Part shown: piece after piece, positions 43,966-53,411 of the stretch
Layout of the letters: each line of letters opens with the position of its first letter
Numbering within the stretch: the first letter of the stretch is position 1
Source: Parvibaculum lavamentivorans DS-1
GTDB lineage: Bacteria > Pseudomonadota > Alphaproteobacteria > Parvibaculales > Parvibaculaceae
Length of the DNA: 64,000 nt
Assembly: GCF_000017565.1 (NCBI RefSeq)
Contig: NC_009719.1
Coordinates: 2,587,001 to 2,651,000, forward strand
Direction of reading: 5' to 3'
The notes under the pieces: generated by a model
What the model was told of the DNA's origin: nothing
Database searches by the model: none
What the model saw: only the letters and a program-made list of their open reading frames with translations
Made by a program: the position numbers and the translations under genes

Positions 43966-44064
43966 GGGTTCCCGGTTAGACGATCTTAACCTTGCCTCTG
44001 CGAAATTGAGCTTTTCGGCCCTCCGGTTCCCCGGAAGGACCGCCCGATTGCGCTTGAGGGCTTC

Positions 44065-45288
44065 ATGGAAGCTGTGTTGATCCTGCAGGAGACGCTGTTT
44101 CTGGACCAACTGGTCTATGCGGTGGGCGCGTTGCTGACGCGCAAGCCGCCGGTGGAAGCTGCGTCCGTGCTCGGGGTCGACACCCATCGCCGTTTCGAAG
44201 CGGCGAAGGCGCTCGCGCCTGAATGGCGCGCGCTTGAGGCGCGGGCCTGCGGGGCGGCCACGGCCTTTCAGTCCTGCGATTTCCATCTCGTCTGGGCGCG
44301 GCATTTCTGCGATGAGCAGACCGAGCTGCGGCTCGTCGCCGTGCGGGAGCGGGGCCGGCTGGTGCTGGTCTGGCCGGTTGCGGTGCGCCGCACGCCGTTC
44401 GGCCGCGTTGCGTCATGGGCGGGCGATCCCGTCGGCCAGTATGGCGATGTCGTCGCCGAGGATGCGCCGGGCCGCGCGGCGTGGATCGAAGCCGCCTTTC
44501 TCGAAATCGCGCAATGGGGCGATGTTGATTTTCTCAATCTCGCCGGGGTGCGCGCCGACAGCGCCATTGCCGGCTGGGCGGCGGGGCGCGGCAGCGTGCT
44601 GGGACCGCCCACGGAAGCGCCCGCGCTCGACAGTTCGCCTTTCGACTCGGCGGCGGATTTCAACGGGGCGGGCTGGCCGCAGGCAAAGCGCAACGCGAAG
44701 CGCATGAAGAAGCTCGCATCGCTCGGCGATGTCGGCTTTGAAATCGTTGGTCCCGGCCCCCGCGCCGTGGAGCTGATGGGCCGCGCCTTCGCCTTCAAGC
44801 GGCACTGGCTGGAAGCCCGCGGCCATTACGGCCGCGCCTTCGCCGATGCGCGCGTCGAAGCCTGCCTGATGGAACTGGCGGGCGACGAGACGGCGCGTTC
44901 CGGCCTTGCGCTCTCCCATCTCTCGGTCGGCGGGGAAACGGCGGCGGTCGAGATCGGCTTCCGCCATGGCGGCAGCCACTACGCCTATATGGGAACCTTC
45001 TCGCCCCGCTTCGCGAAACACAGCCCCGGTTTCGTCGTGACGGAACTCACCATCCGCGCCTGCATCGAAGACGGCCTCGGCGAATACGATCCGCTGCCGC
45101 CCGCCGACGATTACAAGCTCGCCTGGTCGAACCGCCGTGTCGCCGTGCGCGGCTATGGCGTGGTGCTGTCATGGAAGGGCTATGCGGCTTACGTCTACGC
45201 CGCCTGCCTGCGTCCCGCCGCCAAGACGCTTTATGCGCGCCTGCCGCTGAAGGCGAGACAGGCCTTGCGGTTTCTCAGAATCCAGTAG
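44065..45288 (+). CDS. CelD/BcsL-like GNAT acetyltransferase
   Basis: The 407-residue product resembles the CelD/BcsL branch of GNAT proteins (Acetyltransf_6). An N-terminal half has FQSCDFHLVWARHF, WPVAVRRTPFGRVASWAGDP and QYGDVVAED. The GNAT core is near 220-350 (KRNAKRMKKLASLG, LSVGGETAAVEIGFRHGGSHYAYMGTFSPRFAKHSPG). These enzymes modify cellulose or other extracellular polysaccharide, or related peptidoglycan/lipid targets. No cellulose genes are in the window, so the substrate is unknown. The gene stands alone between ligA and convergent pepP. Confidence 0.75.
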   Translation: MEAVLILQETLFLDQLVYAVGALLTRKPPVEAASVLGVDTHRRFEAAKALAPEWRALEARACGAATAFQSCDFHLVWARHFCDEQTELRLVAVRERGRLVLVWPVAVRRTPFGRVASWAGDPVGQYGDVVAEDAPGRAAWIEAAFLEIAQWGDVDFLNLAGVRADSAIAGWAAGRGSVLGPPTEAPALDSSPFDSAADFNGAGWPQAKRNAKRMKKLASLGDVGFEIVGPGPRAVELMGRAFAFKRHWLEARGHYGRAFADARVEACLMELAGDETARSGLALSHLSVGGETAAVEIGFRHGGSHYAYMGTFSPRFAKHSPGFVVTELTIRACIEDGLGEYDPLPPADDYKLAWSNRRVAVRGYGVVLSWKGYAAYVYAACLRPAAKTLYARLPLKARQALRFLRIQ

Positions 45289-45295
45289 CCGGCCC

Positions 45296-47110
45296 TTAAA
45301 TCGCCCGCGTCGCCGTCTCCAGCCACGCCTTCGTCTCCGCGTCGAGCCCCGGCGACAGCACCTCGCGGACGCGGGCGTGATAGGCGTTGAGCCAGTCCAC
45401 TTCCTCTGCCGTCAGCAGGCTTTTCTCCACCAGCGCAAGATCGATCGGCGCGAGCGTCAGCGTTTCGAAGCCCATCATCATGCGCTCGCCGCCTTCAATC
45501 GGGGCGGGGGGTGTCACGACGCAGAGGTTCTCGATGCGGATGCCATAGCCGCCAGGTTTGTAATAGCCGGGTTCGTTGGAAACGATCATGCCCGCCTTCA
45601 GCGGCTGGTGGCCCATCTTGGAAATACGCTGCGGCCCCTCATGCACCGAGAGATAGGAGCCGACGCCATGGCCCGTGCCGTGGTCGTAGTCGAGGCCGGA
45701 CTTCCAGAGCGCCATGCGCGCGAAGGCGTCGAGCTGCGCGCCCGAGGTGCCTTCGGGGAAGCGCGCGGTGGCGATGCCGATATGGCCTTTCAGCACGCGG
45801 GTGAAGCGGTCGCGCTCCTCCGCGCCCGCCGTGCCGATGGCGACCGTGCGCGTCACGTCGGTGGTGCCGTCCCGGTATTGCGCGCCGGAATCGACAAGGA
45901 ACAATTCGCCCGGTTTCAGCGGCCGGTTGGTCGCCTCCGTCACGCGGTAATGGACGATGGCGCCGTTCGCGCCCGCGCCCGAAATCGTGTCGAAGCTCAG
46001 GTCGCGGAGTTCGTTCGTTTCCGCGCGGAAGGCTTCGAGCTTCTTCGCCGCCGCGATCTCGTCGACGCCACCCTTCGGCGCCTCGCGCCCGAGCCATGCG
46101 AGAAACTTCGTCAGCGCGCGTCCGTCGCGCAGATGCGCGGCGCGGGTGCCGTTCACTTCCGCTTCGTTCTTGCAGGCTTTCGGCAGTTCGCACGGATCGT
46201 TCCCGCGCTTCACCTCGGCGCCCGCCGCCTTCAGCCGCGCGTCGATCCATGCGGCGCAGGTTGCTGGGTCCACCAGCACGGTCTTCTTCGCGCGGCCTAG
46301 CGCATCGAGCGCCGCGCCGAGGTCGTCCCGTCCGTACAGCGTCGCGATGCCGGAGAGATGCGCGCGCGCCTCGCCATCGAGCTTGCGCTCGTCGATGAAG
46401 AGGTCGGCATGGCCGTCCTCATGCAGCAGCGCGAAGGAGAGCGGCAGTGGCGTATGCGGCACGTCCGCACCGCGGATATTGAAGAGCCATGCAATCGAAT
46501 CCGGCATGGTCAGCACCACGGCGTCCGCGTCCTCGCTCATCAGCGCCGTCGCGATGCGTTTGATCTTGTCGCTCGCCGCCTCGCCCGCGACGTCGAGCGG
46601 GTGGGGCACGACTTTCGCCACAGGCGGTTCCGGCTGGTCGGCCCAGACGGCGTCGAGCGGGTTCGTGTCCACCGCCACCAGTTCGCCGCCCGCCTTCTCC
46701 GCCGCCTTCTTGTAGCGCGCCGCCGCGTCGATCGTGTGCAGCCACGGGTCGTAGGCGAGCTTTGCGCCCTTCGGCAGGTTTTCCTCGATCCAGCGCGCCG
46801 GCGGTTCATCCATCAGGTGCTTCGGCTCGAAAGTGTCCATGTCCACCTGGCCGCGCACCTGCAGCGTGTAGCGCCCGTCGACAAAGATCGCGGCACGGTC
46901 CTTCAGCACGATCGCCATGCCCGCCGAGCCGTTGAAGCCGGTCAGCCAGAGAAGCCGCTCCGCATGGGGCGGCACATATTCGCCCTGATGCTCGTCGGCG
47001 CGGGGAATGAGGAAACCGTCGAGCCCGCGCCGCTTCAGCTCCTCGCGAAGCTTCGCCGCACGTTCGATCCCGAGGGCCGGATTGGCCTTGTCTTCAAAAG
47101 TCTGGAACAT
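45296..47110 (-). CDS. pepP: Xaa-Pro aminopeptidase (M24B, aminopeptidase P)
   Basis: The 604-residue protein has two creatinase-like N-terminal domains and a C-terminal pita-bread M24 domain, like the long AMPP type. Metal ligands are in FLVDSGAQYRDGTTDVTRT (two Asp), GTGHGVGSYLSVHEG (His) and VSNEPGYYKPG (Glu). It removes N-terminal residues preceding proline. The ATG at 47110 (MFQTFEDK) is chosen by family fit; the open frame continues to 47179 into the prmA end. It is probably co-transcribed with prmA, 41 bp upstream. Confidence 0.93.
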   Translation of the reverse strand: MFQTFEDKANPALGIERAAKLREELKRRGLDGFLIPRADEHQGEYVPPHAERLLWLTGFNGSAGMAIVLKDRAAIFVDGRYTLQVRGQVDMDTFEPKHLMDEPPARWIEENLPKGAKLAYDPWLHTIDAAARYKKAAEKAGGELVAVDTNPLDAVWADQPEPPVAKVVPHPLDVAGEAASDKIKRIATALMSEDADAVVLTMPDSIAWLFNIRGADVPHTPLPLSFALLHEDGHADLFIDERKLDGEARAHLSGIATLYGRDDLGAALDALGRAKKTVLVDPATCAAWIDARLKAAGAEVKRGNDPCELPKACKNEAEVNGTRAAHLRDGRALTKFLAWLGREAPKGGVDEIAAAKKLEAFRAETNELRDLSFDTISGAGANGAIVHYRVTEATNRPLKPGELFLVDSGAQYRDGTTDVTRTVAIGTAGAEERDRFTRVLKGHIGIATARFPEGTSGAQLDAFARMALWKSGLDYDHGTGHGVGSYLSVHEGPQRISKMGHQPLKAGMIVSNEPGYYKPGGYGIRIENLCVVTPPAPIEGGERMMMGFETLTLAPIDLALVEKSLLTAEEVDWLNAYHARVREVLSPGLDAETKAWLETATRAI

Positions 47111-47151
47111 GGCTTGAATGTAAGGGCAGGCAGGGAAGGCGGCAATGGGGC

Positions 47152-48084
47152 TCAGCGCGCCATTCGCAGCGTCAGCCAATCCCCCTTGGGCTTCCGCGCC
47201 ACCAGGCGGAGGCCCTGCATCCGCATCGCGCTCGTCACCATCGCCTCCTGCGTGGCGAGCAGGCCCGACAGGATCAGCGTGCCGCCCGGCTTCAGGTGGG
47301 CGGCGAAGGCGGGCGCCAGCGAGACGAGGGGCCGCGCCAGGATGTTCGCGACGATGAGGCCATAGGGCGCGCGGGCATGGAGGGCCGTATGGCCGAAGCC
47401 CTTCGCCGTCACGGCCGTGACGAAGGGGCCGACACCGTTCTTGCGCGCGTTCTCCCGCGCGACCTTCACCGAAACGGGGTCGATGTCGGAAGCGAGCACA
47501 TTCACCCGGGCGAGTTTCGCGATGGCGATGGCGAGCACGCCGGTGCCGGTGCCGATGTCGAGCGCGTCGACCGGGCGGCCCGGCCGCACCAGTTCGGAAA
47601 TGAATTCGAGGCAGCCCGCCGTCGTCTCGTGGTGGCCGGTGCCGAAGGCCTGCGCCGCATCGACCAGAATGGGGATAGTGCCCGCCGGAATTTTATCCGC
47701 GTCATGGCTGCCATGGATGAAGAAACGCCCGGCGCGCACCGGGTCGAGCCCTTCCAGCGAACGCGTCACCCAGTCCTCATCCGGCATCGGCTCTATCGCG
47801 ATCGCCGTCACGGCGATGCCGGTTTCTTCCGCCGCATGGGCAATCGCCGCGCGCAGCGTCTCCTCCTCCGGTTCCTCCGCATAGAGAGCTTCGACGCGCC
47901 AGAGGCCATGCGCCTCGACCTCGTTCCAGTCCGATGCCGTCTTCACCAGCGGCGAGGAACCAGGCTCCGCCTCCGTCGTCGAAACGGCCAGCGCCTCCGG
48001 CCAGATCGCGGCTTCCAGCGCATCGGAGAATGTCTCCGCCGCTTCGTAAGGCACGGTGAAGGCGGCTTTCCAGAGGGAGGTCAT
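47152..48084 (-). CDS. prmA: Ribosomal protein L11 methyltransferase
   Basis: PrmA trimethylates ribosomal protein L11 with SAM. The 310-residue product has an N-terminal substrate-recognition domain (from WKAAFTVPYEAAETF), then a Rossmann methyltransferase with LDIGTGTGVLAIAIAKL and IVANILARPLVSL, which holds the conserved Asn of the PrmA family. The helix GTGHHETTAGCLEF is also diagnostic. It is between uvrD and pepP on the minus strand, with an inverted-repeat element upstream. Confidence 0.93.
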   Translation of the reverse strand: MTSLWKAAFTVPYEAAETFSDALEAAIWPEALAVSTTEAEPGSSPLVKTASDWNEVEAHGLWRVEALYAEEPEEETLRAAIAHAAEETGIAVTAIAIEPMPDEDWVTRSLEGLDPVRAGRFFIHGSHDADKIPAGTIPILVDAAQAFGTGHHETTAGCLEFISELVRPGRPVDALDIGTGTGVLAIAIAKLARVNVLASDIDPVSVKVARENARKNGVGPFVTAVTAKGFGHTALHARAPYGLIVANILARPLVSLAPAFAAHLKPGGTLILSGLLATQEAMVTSAMRMQGLRLVARKPKGDWLTLRMAR

Positions 48085-48110
48085 TCCGTAGCGCCGCCTA
48101 AACCTAACAT

Positions 48111-48266
48111 GTCACCCCCGGGCTTGACCCGGGGGTCCAGAAGCCGCCGAAGGCGGCGTCCCTCTTCGCATGACTTCATTGAGATGTGCCGCTGAAAGGC
48201 TTCTTGTGAAGCGGGGCGGCGCGTACCGCGCCTTCTGGATTGCCGGGTCAAGCCCGGCAATGACGG
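48111..48266. repeat. Intergenic inverted-repeat element A (GGGCTTGACCC family)
   Basis: The left arm (48111-48143) and right arm (48232-48266) are diverged inverted copies of one sequence with core GTCA..CCGGGCTTGACCCGG..TCCAGAAG. Each arm is itself a hairpin (for example CCCCCGGG-cttga-CCCGGGGG). The arrangement resembles REP/BIME elements, and this core is widely dispersed in alphaproteobacteria. It fills the gap between uvrD and prmA. Confidence 0.75.
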
Positions 48267-48292
48267 TATTGTTGAAAGAAAACCCAAGCCGC

Positions 48293-50629
48293 TCACGCCC
48301 GCTCCAGAAAACTGTCGATCACCTTCTTCCGCCCCGCCTTGTCGAAATCGACCGTCAGCTTGTTGCCGTCGATTTCCGTCACATGGCCATAGCCGAATTT
48401 CTGGTGGAAGACGCGTTCGCCCTTGCCGTAGCTTTCGGCGGCGGGGTCGCTTGTCGCGACGAGATCGGCATGGACCTCATAGGCGGGCGGCCTCGTCCGC
48501 GCGGTCATTTCGGTATTCGCCTGGGCGCGGCGCCAGCCGGGGCTCGAATAATTGCTGTTCTGCGCGAAGTCCTGCGCGAAGCGGCTCTGGCCGTAATTCT
48601 GGTAGCTCGCGCCCGCCATCGCGCTTTCCGTCACCTGCACATGATGTTTCGGCAGTTCGTCCACGAAGCGCGACGGGATGGAGCTTTGCCACAGCGCATG
48701 GATGCGCCGGTTGGCGGCAAAAGAAATATAGGCGCGCTGTTTCGCCCGCGTGATGCCGACATAGGCGAGGCGGCGTTCCTCTTCGAGCCCGGCAAGGCCG
48801 CTTTCGTCCAGCGCGCGCTGATGCGGAAACAATCCCTCTTCCCAGCCGGGCAGAAACACGGTCTCGAATTCGAGCCCCTTGGCGCTGTGCAGCGTCATCA
48901 GGTTGATCTTGTCGGCGGTGTCGCTCTGTTCCATCTCCATCACCAGCGAGATGTGTTCGAGATAGCCGGCCAGCGTCTCGTGAAACTCCATGGAGCGCAC
49001 GAGTTCCTTCAGGTTTTCGAGCTTGCCGGGTGCGTCCGCCGATTTGTCGTTCTGCCACATCTCGGTATAGCCGGATTCATCGAGGATGATTTCCGCCAGT
49101 TCCGTGTGCGGCATGCCGGGCACCAGCGCGCGCCAGCGGTCCACCTGCTCGATGAAGGAGGCCAGCGCCCGCCGCGCCGCGGGCTTCAGTTCTTCGCTCG
49201 CGGCCAGCATTTTCGAGGCGCGGAAAAGCGTCGTGTTCTCCGCGCGCGCCAGCCGGTGGATCGTCTGCACGGCAACATCGCCGAGCCCGCGCCGTGGCTT
49301 GTTCACGATCCGCTCAAAGGCAAGGTCGTCATCCGGCTGCGCGACAAGGCGCAGATAGGCGTTGGCATCGCGGATTTCGGCGCGCTCATAGAAGCGCGGG
49401 CCGCCGACGACGCGGTAGGGGATGCCGAGATTGATGAAGCGGTCTTCGAATTCGCGCATCTGGAACGAGGCGCGGACGAGTATCGCCATGTCCCGCAGCA
49501 GATGGGCGTTGCGCTGCAGCTGCTCCACCTCCTCGGCAATGGCGCGCGCTTCCTCCTCGCCATCCCAATAGGAGGCGATCTTGATCGGGTCGCCTTCATT
49601 GTCGTTGGCTTCGGTCCACAGCGTCTTGCCGAGCCGCTGCTCGTTCGCGGCGATCAGGCCCGAGGCCGCGCCCAAAATATTCGCGGTGGAACGGTAGTTG
49701 CGTTCGAGGCGCACCACCTTGGCGCCGGAGAAGTCCTTTTCGAAGCGGAGAATGTTGTCCACCTCCGCGCCGCGCCAGCCATAGATCGACTGGTCGTCGT
49801 CGCCGACGCAGCAGATATTCTTGTGCTTCTGCGCCAGCAGCCGCAGCCACAGATATTGCGCGACGTTCGTGTCCTGATACTCGTCCACCAGCATGTATTT
49901 GAAGCGGTCCTGATAGTCGGCCAGCACTTCCGGGTGCTCCTGGAAGATGCGCAGCACTTCCAGCAGCAGGTCGCCGAAATCCGCCGCGTTCAAAACTTTC
50001 AGCCGCGCCTGATAGGCGGCATAGAGTTCGCCGCCCTTGCCGTTGGCGAAGGCATGCGCTTCGCCGGCGGGCACCTTGTCCGGCGTCAGCCCGCGGTTCT
50101 TCCAGCCGTCGATATGCGAGGCGAGCTGGCGCGCCGGCCAGCGCTTCTCGTCGATGCCTTCGGCCACGATGATCTGCTTCATCAGCCGCATCTGGTCGTC
50201 GGCATCCAATATCGTGAAGTCGGAGCGCAGCCCCGCCAGTTCCGCATGCCGCCGCAATATCTTCGCGCCCAGCGCATGGAAGGTGCCGAGCCATTGCATG
50301 CCTTCCACCACGCCGCCGATCAGCGCGCCGATCCGGTCGCGCATTTCGCGCGCCGCCTTGTTGGTGAAAGTCACCGCCAATATCTGCCCCGGCCAGGCCT
50401 TCCGCGTCGCCAGCAGATGCGCCAGCCGCGTCGTCAGCACGCGCGTCTTGCCGGTGCCCGCGCCCGCCAGCACCAGCACAGGGCCGTCCAGCGCCTCCAC
50501 AGCCTCGCGCTGCTCCGCGTTCAAGCCTTCCAGATAGGGCGCGCGCATGCCCGCCATGGCCTGCTGGCTTGTGGAGCGGGCAGTCGTTTCCTCGGGGATG
50601 TTCCCGAGATCGAAGGGGTCACTCGTCAT
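48293..50629 (-). CDS. uvrD: ATP-dependent DNA helicase UvrD/PcrA
   Basis: UvrD is a 3'-5' superfamily 1 helicase for excision and mismatch repair. The 778-residue product has LNAEQREAV, Walker A AGAGTGKT (residues 55-62), the DExx box MLVDEYQDTN, GDDDQSIYGWRGA (motif III), RLERNYRST (IV), LMTLHSAKGLEFETVFLPG (V) and VGITRAKQRAYI (VI). The C-terminal tudor-like domain is near GERVFHQKFGYGHVTEIDGN. GGAAGAG lies upstream of the ATG. It is divergent from the ClC gene. Confidence 0.97.
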   Translation of the reverse strand: MTSDPFDLGNIPEETTARSTSQQAMAGMRAPYLEGLNAEQREAVEALDGPVLVLAGAGTGKTRVLTTRLAHLLATRKAWPGQILAVTFTNKAAREMRDRIGALIGGVVEGMQWLGTFHALGAKILRRHAELAGLRSDFTILDADDQMRLMKQIIVAEGIDEKRWPARQLASHIDGWKNRGLTPDKVPAGEAHAFANGKGGELYAAYQARLKVLNAADFGDLLLEVLRIFQEHPEVLADYQDRFKYMLVDEYQDTNVAQYLWLRLLAQKHKNICCVGDDDQSIYGWRGAEVDNILRFEKDFSGAKVVRLERNYRSTANILGAASGLIAANEQRLGKTLWTEANDNEGDPIKIASYWDGEEEARAIAEEVEQLQRNAHLLRDMAILVRASFQMREFEDRFINLGIPYRVVGGPRFYERAEIRDANAYLRLVAQPDDDLAFERIVNKPRRGLGDVAVQTIHRLARAENTTLFRASKMLAASEELKPAARRALASFIEQVDRWRALVPGMPHTELAEIILDESGYTEMWQNDKSADAPGKLENLKELVRSMEFHETLAGYLEHISLVMEMEQSDTADKINLMTLHSAKGLEFETVFLPGWEEGLFPHQRALDESGLAGLEEERRLAYVGITRAKQRAYISFAANRRIHALWQSSIPSRFVDELPKHHVQVTESAMAGASYQNYGQSRFAQDFAQNSNYSSPGWRRAQANTEMTARTRPPAYEVHADLVATSDPAAESYGKGERVFHQKFGYGHVTEIDGNKLTVDFDKAGRKKVIDSFLERA

Positions 50630-50730
50630 TACTCTTCCGGTGTGAGATCGGGGCGCCCGTGGCGAATCCGCGCCGACAGCATAACATGGGGAGCGGCAGG
50701 CGGCTTCGCCATGCGGCGGAAGCGCCGCAG

Positions 50731-52575
50731 ATGCCGCGCGTCGGGCTGGTCATACTGCCTAACATATTGGAGTATCAAGGAAAAGAAGGGCAGGGCGGGG
50801 TGCGCGAGGCGGAAGATACCAGACAGGTCAATATGGTCGTCCTCTCCCTGCTGGCGCTCGCCGTTGGCCTCGCCACGGGTGTCGGCGCGGTGATTTTCCG
50901 TTCCATGCTGGTGGGGCTCCATAATCTCTTCTTTTTCGGTCAGCTTTCGCTCACGCCGACATCGGGCGCAACGGGGCCGCTCAGCCCGCTTGGCGCCCTC
51001 ATCATTCTCGTGCCCGTCCTTGGCGGCATCGCGGTCGTCTGGATTACGCGGCGTTTCGCGCCGGAGGCGAAAGGCGGCGGCATCACCGATGTCATGGACG
51101 CGGTCTATCACCGCGAAGGGAAAATCCGCCCGCGCGTCGCGGTGGTGAAGACCATCGCCTCGGCGCTTTCCATCGGCTCAGGCGCAACGGTCGGGCGCGA
51201 AGGGCCCATCGTGCAGATCGGCTCGGCCATCGGCTCCGCCATCGCACAGTTCTCCCGTCTCCCGTCATGGCAGCGGATTACGCTGCTCGCGGCAGGCGCC
51301 TCGGCCGGCATTTCGGCCACCTTCAACACCCCGCTCGGCGCGGTTCTCTTCGCGCTCGAATTGATCCTTCCCGAGATCAGCGCGCGCACCTTTCTTCCCG
51401 TCGTCATCGCGACGGGCTCGGCCACCTATGTCGGCCGCGTCGTCTTCGGTTCGTACCCCGCCTTCGTGCTGCCCCAGATGTCGTTTGCGACGTCGGAGAT
51501 GGACCACATTTTCAATCTCGGTGCCTTCGTCGTGCTCGGGCTCATGTCCGGCCTCGTCGCATGGGGCTTCCTGCGCACGCTTCTCTTCGCGGGCGATGTC
51601 ATGCCGCGCCGCTTTCCGAATGAATATATGCGCGCGGCGGCAGGCTTCACCGGCATCGGCATCGCGCTCTTCCTGTTCGCGCATTTCACCGGCCATTACT
51701 ACATTATCGGCGGCGGCTACGATGCCATCGCCGCCATTCTCGAAGGCCATGTAACGTCCTTCCTGCTGCTCGCCGCCCTCTGCGTGGCGCAGGTCTTCGC
51801 CACTTCTCTCAGTATCGGCTCCGGCGCGTCTGGCGGCGTTTTCGCGCCCATGCTTTTCATCGGCGCCTCGCTCGGCGGTGCCTTCGGCGCCTTGCTGCAT
51901 ATCTTCGACGCGGATCACGGCATCGGGGTCGCCGACTACGCCATCATCGGCATGGCGGCTGTCGTTGGCGGCGGCACGGGCGCGGCGATGACAGCGATCA
52001 CCATGAATTTCGAGATGACGCGCGACTACAACATCATCGTGCCGCTCATCATCGCGGTTGCCGTCTCCATCGGCATGCGACGTGCGCTCACACGGGACAA
52101 TATTTTCAGTGCGGAGCTGGTGCGGCGCGGGCGGCCGGTGCCGAAAGACCGCTATTCAAATCTCTATCTCGTCCTCAGCGCCCGCGAGGTGATGGATGCG
52201 AATATCTCGGTCATGTCGGCGGAGCTGGCGGTGGAAGAGGCCGCGCAATGGGCGGCGGAAGGAGGCATGCCGAATTTCATCGTGCTCCAGCAGCAGGGCC
52301 GCATTCAGGGTGTCGTCTCCTTCGACAGCCGCATTCGCGTGCCGGAACTCTTCGGCAGGGATGTCGAAACGCTCTCCGACATGGCGATCCAGGACTACAT
52401 TCTCGTGCGTGAGAACAACATCCTTGAAGAGGTCATGCGGCGCCTTGGAGAAAAGGATGCGAAGCTCGCCCTGGTCGTGAAAGACAAACCCGGCATCCCC
52501 CGCGCCGCCGACGTCCTCGGCGTGATCGGCAAGCCGCAGATCGCGGACGCGATTATCGGAACGCAGATCGGGTAG
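50731..52575 (+). CDS. ClC-type chloride channel/transporter with CBS-like C-terminal domain
   Basis: This protein of about 614 residues has about a dozen or more membrane segments in the ClC fold. The proton-glutamate motif is conserved: GSGATVGREGPIVQIG. The second pore motif SGGVFAPMLFIGASLGG is also present. The first motif, usually GSGIP with a central chloride-binding Ser, is GGGITDVMDA here, so that Ser is Gly. Two C-terminal CBS-like segments follow (SAREVMDANISVMSAELAVEE and LFGRDVETLSDMAI). The start is uncertain: ATG 50731, GTG 50800 and ATG 50833 are in frame; 50833 would clip the first helix. Confidence 0.88.
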   Translation: MPRVGLVILPNILEYQGKEGQGGVREAEDTRQVNMVVLSLLALAVGLATGVGAVIFRSMLVGLHNLFFFGQLSLTPTSGATGPLSPLGALIILVPVLGGIAVVWITRRFAPEAKGGGITDVMDAVYHREGKIRPRVAVVKTIASALSIGSGATVGREGPIVQIGSAIGSAIAQFSRLPSWQRITLLAAGASAGISATFNTPLGAVLFALELILPEISARTFLPVVIATGSATYVGRVVFGSYPAFVLPQMSFATSEMDHIFNLGAFVVLGLMSGLVAWGFLRTLLFAGDVMPRRFPNEYMRAAAGFTGIGIALFLFAHFTGHYYIIGGGYDAIAAILEGHVTSFLLLAALCVAQVFATSLSIGSGASGGVFAPMLFIGASLGGAFGALLHIFDADHGIGVADYAIIGMAAVVGGGTGAAMTAITMNFEMTRDYNIIVPLIIAVAVSIGMRRALTRDNIFSAELVRRGRPVPKDRYSNLYLVLSAREVMDANISVMSAELAVEEAAQWAAEGGMPNFIVLQQQGRIQGVVSFDSRIRVPELFGRDVETLSDMAIQDYILVRENNILEEVMRRLGEKDAKLALVVKDKPGIPRAADVLGVIGKPQIADAIIGTQIG

Positions 52576-52593
52576 GGAACACAAAACAAAATT

Positions 52594-52725
52594 GTCATCC
52601 CGGCGAAAGCCGGGACCCATTGGTTCCCTCAGCAGGGGCGACTATCTGCTGGGCATCTCCAACGAGAATCTCTTCTGCTGCGGCAAGAAGAATTGCGAGT
52701 GGGTCCCGGCTTTCGCCGGGATGAC
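52594..52725. repeat. Intergenic inverted-repeat element B (CCCGGCGAAAGCCGGG family)
   Basis: GTCATCCCGGCGAAAGCCGGGACCCA (52594-52619, in two hairpin halves) is repeated inverted at about 52700-52725. A 80-bp spacer lies between. The core is also found at 54843-54950 in the same window, so it is a dispersed REP/BIME-like element. Confidence 0.8.
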
Positions 52726-52758
52726 ACTGTTGATTTGGCAAGCCAGAGAGCCTCTCTT

Positions 52759-53253
52759 CTACTTCCGCTTTATCCCGATCACCCGCCCTGCCTGTTCCGG
52801 CCGCGTCATCCCCTCATGCGCCTTCATCAGTTCCGCGATCCGCCCCATCTGCATGTCGGGAAAGGGCGAGGCACGGCGCGATTTCATGTCGACGTGAATG
52901 CACATCTGTTCGCTCGTCGCGGCGAGATAGCCCTTCTCCGCGTGATACATATGGCCGAAGACATGGATGCGTTTTTCGTCTGCGTCGAGTAACTGATAAG
53001 TGATGCGAACCGGGTCGCCTTCCTTCAGCTCGTCCAGGTAGCAGACATGCACCTCCGCCGTGAAGCATGAGCCTTCGCCCTGCTTGGTATAATCCCAGCC
53101 GATGCCCAGTCCGGTAAAAGCCACGTCCAGCGATTCATCGAACAGCACATGGTAATAGGCCATGTTGAGATGTCCGTTGAAATCCACCCATTGCTTCTCG
53201 ACCTTGCGAAGCGGGCATTCGAGTGGCTGTCCGGCGGTGAAGAGGGCAGTCAT
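52759..53253 (-). CDS. Hotdog-fold acyl-CoA thioesterase
   Basis: The 164-residue product belongs to the 4-hydroxybenzoyl-CoA thioesterase-like hotdog family. VDFNGHLNMAYYHVLFDESL corresponds to the helix with the catalytic acidic residue (Asp of WVDFNGHLN), and HVFGHMYHAEKGYLAATSEQM is the core strand region. It would hydrolyse acyl- or aryl-CoA in the cytoplasm; the substrate is unknown. The ATG at 53253 (MTALFTAGQ) is chosen because the upstream open frame runs through a dispersed repeat at 53274-53357. Confidence 0.85.
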   Translation of the reverse strand: MTALFTAGQPLECPLRKVEKQWVDFNGHLNMAYYHVLFDESLDVAFTGLGIGWDYTKQGEGSCFTAEVHVCYLDELKEGDPVRITYQLLDADEKRIHVFGHMYHAEKGYLAATSEQMCIHVDMKSRRASPFPDMQMGRIAELMKAHEGMTRPEQAGRVIGIKRK

Positions 53254-53273
53254 CGGCGTTTCCTTTTTATTTT

Positions 53274-53357
53274 CGTCATTGCGAGCGAAGCGAAGCAATC
53301 CAGCAGCGGCATCGTAAGGCTGGATTGCTTCGTCGGCTACGCCTCCTCGCAATGACG
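53274..53357. repeat. Intergenic inverted-repeat element D (CATTGCGAGCGAAGCGAAGC family)
   Basis: CGTCATTGCGAGCGAAGCGA followed by AGCAATCCAG (53274-53303) is repeated inverted, with a small insertion, at about 53320-53357. This is a dispersed repeat family unlike elements A, B and C. It lies between the divergent thioesterase and FAD-oxidase genes and could affect both promoters. Confidence 0.75.
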
Positions 53358-53411
53358 TGAATGGAAAATTCCGTGTTAAGCTGGCCAAAACGGCGATCAG
53401 GGAGCGCGGCC

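Noticed and set aside
53254-53388. 45-residue N-terminal extension of the thioesterase
   Set aside because: It is translated from dispersed repeat D (53274-53357) and is absent from the family; the ATG at 53253 fits.
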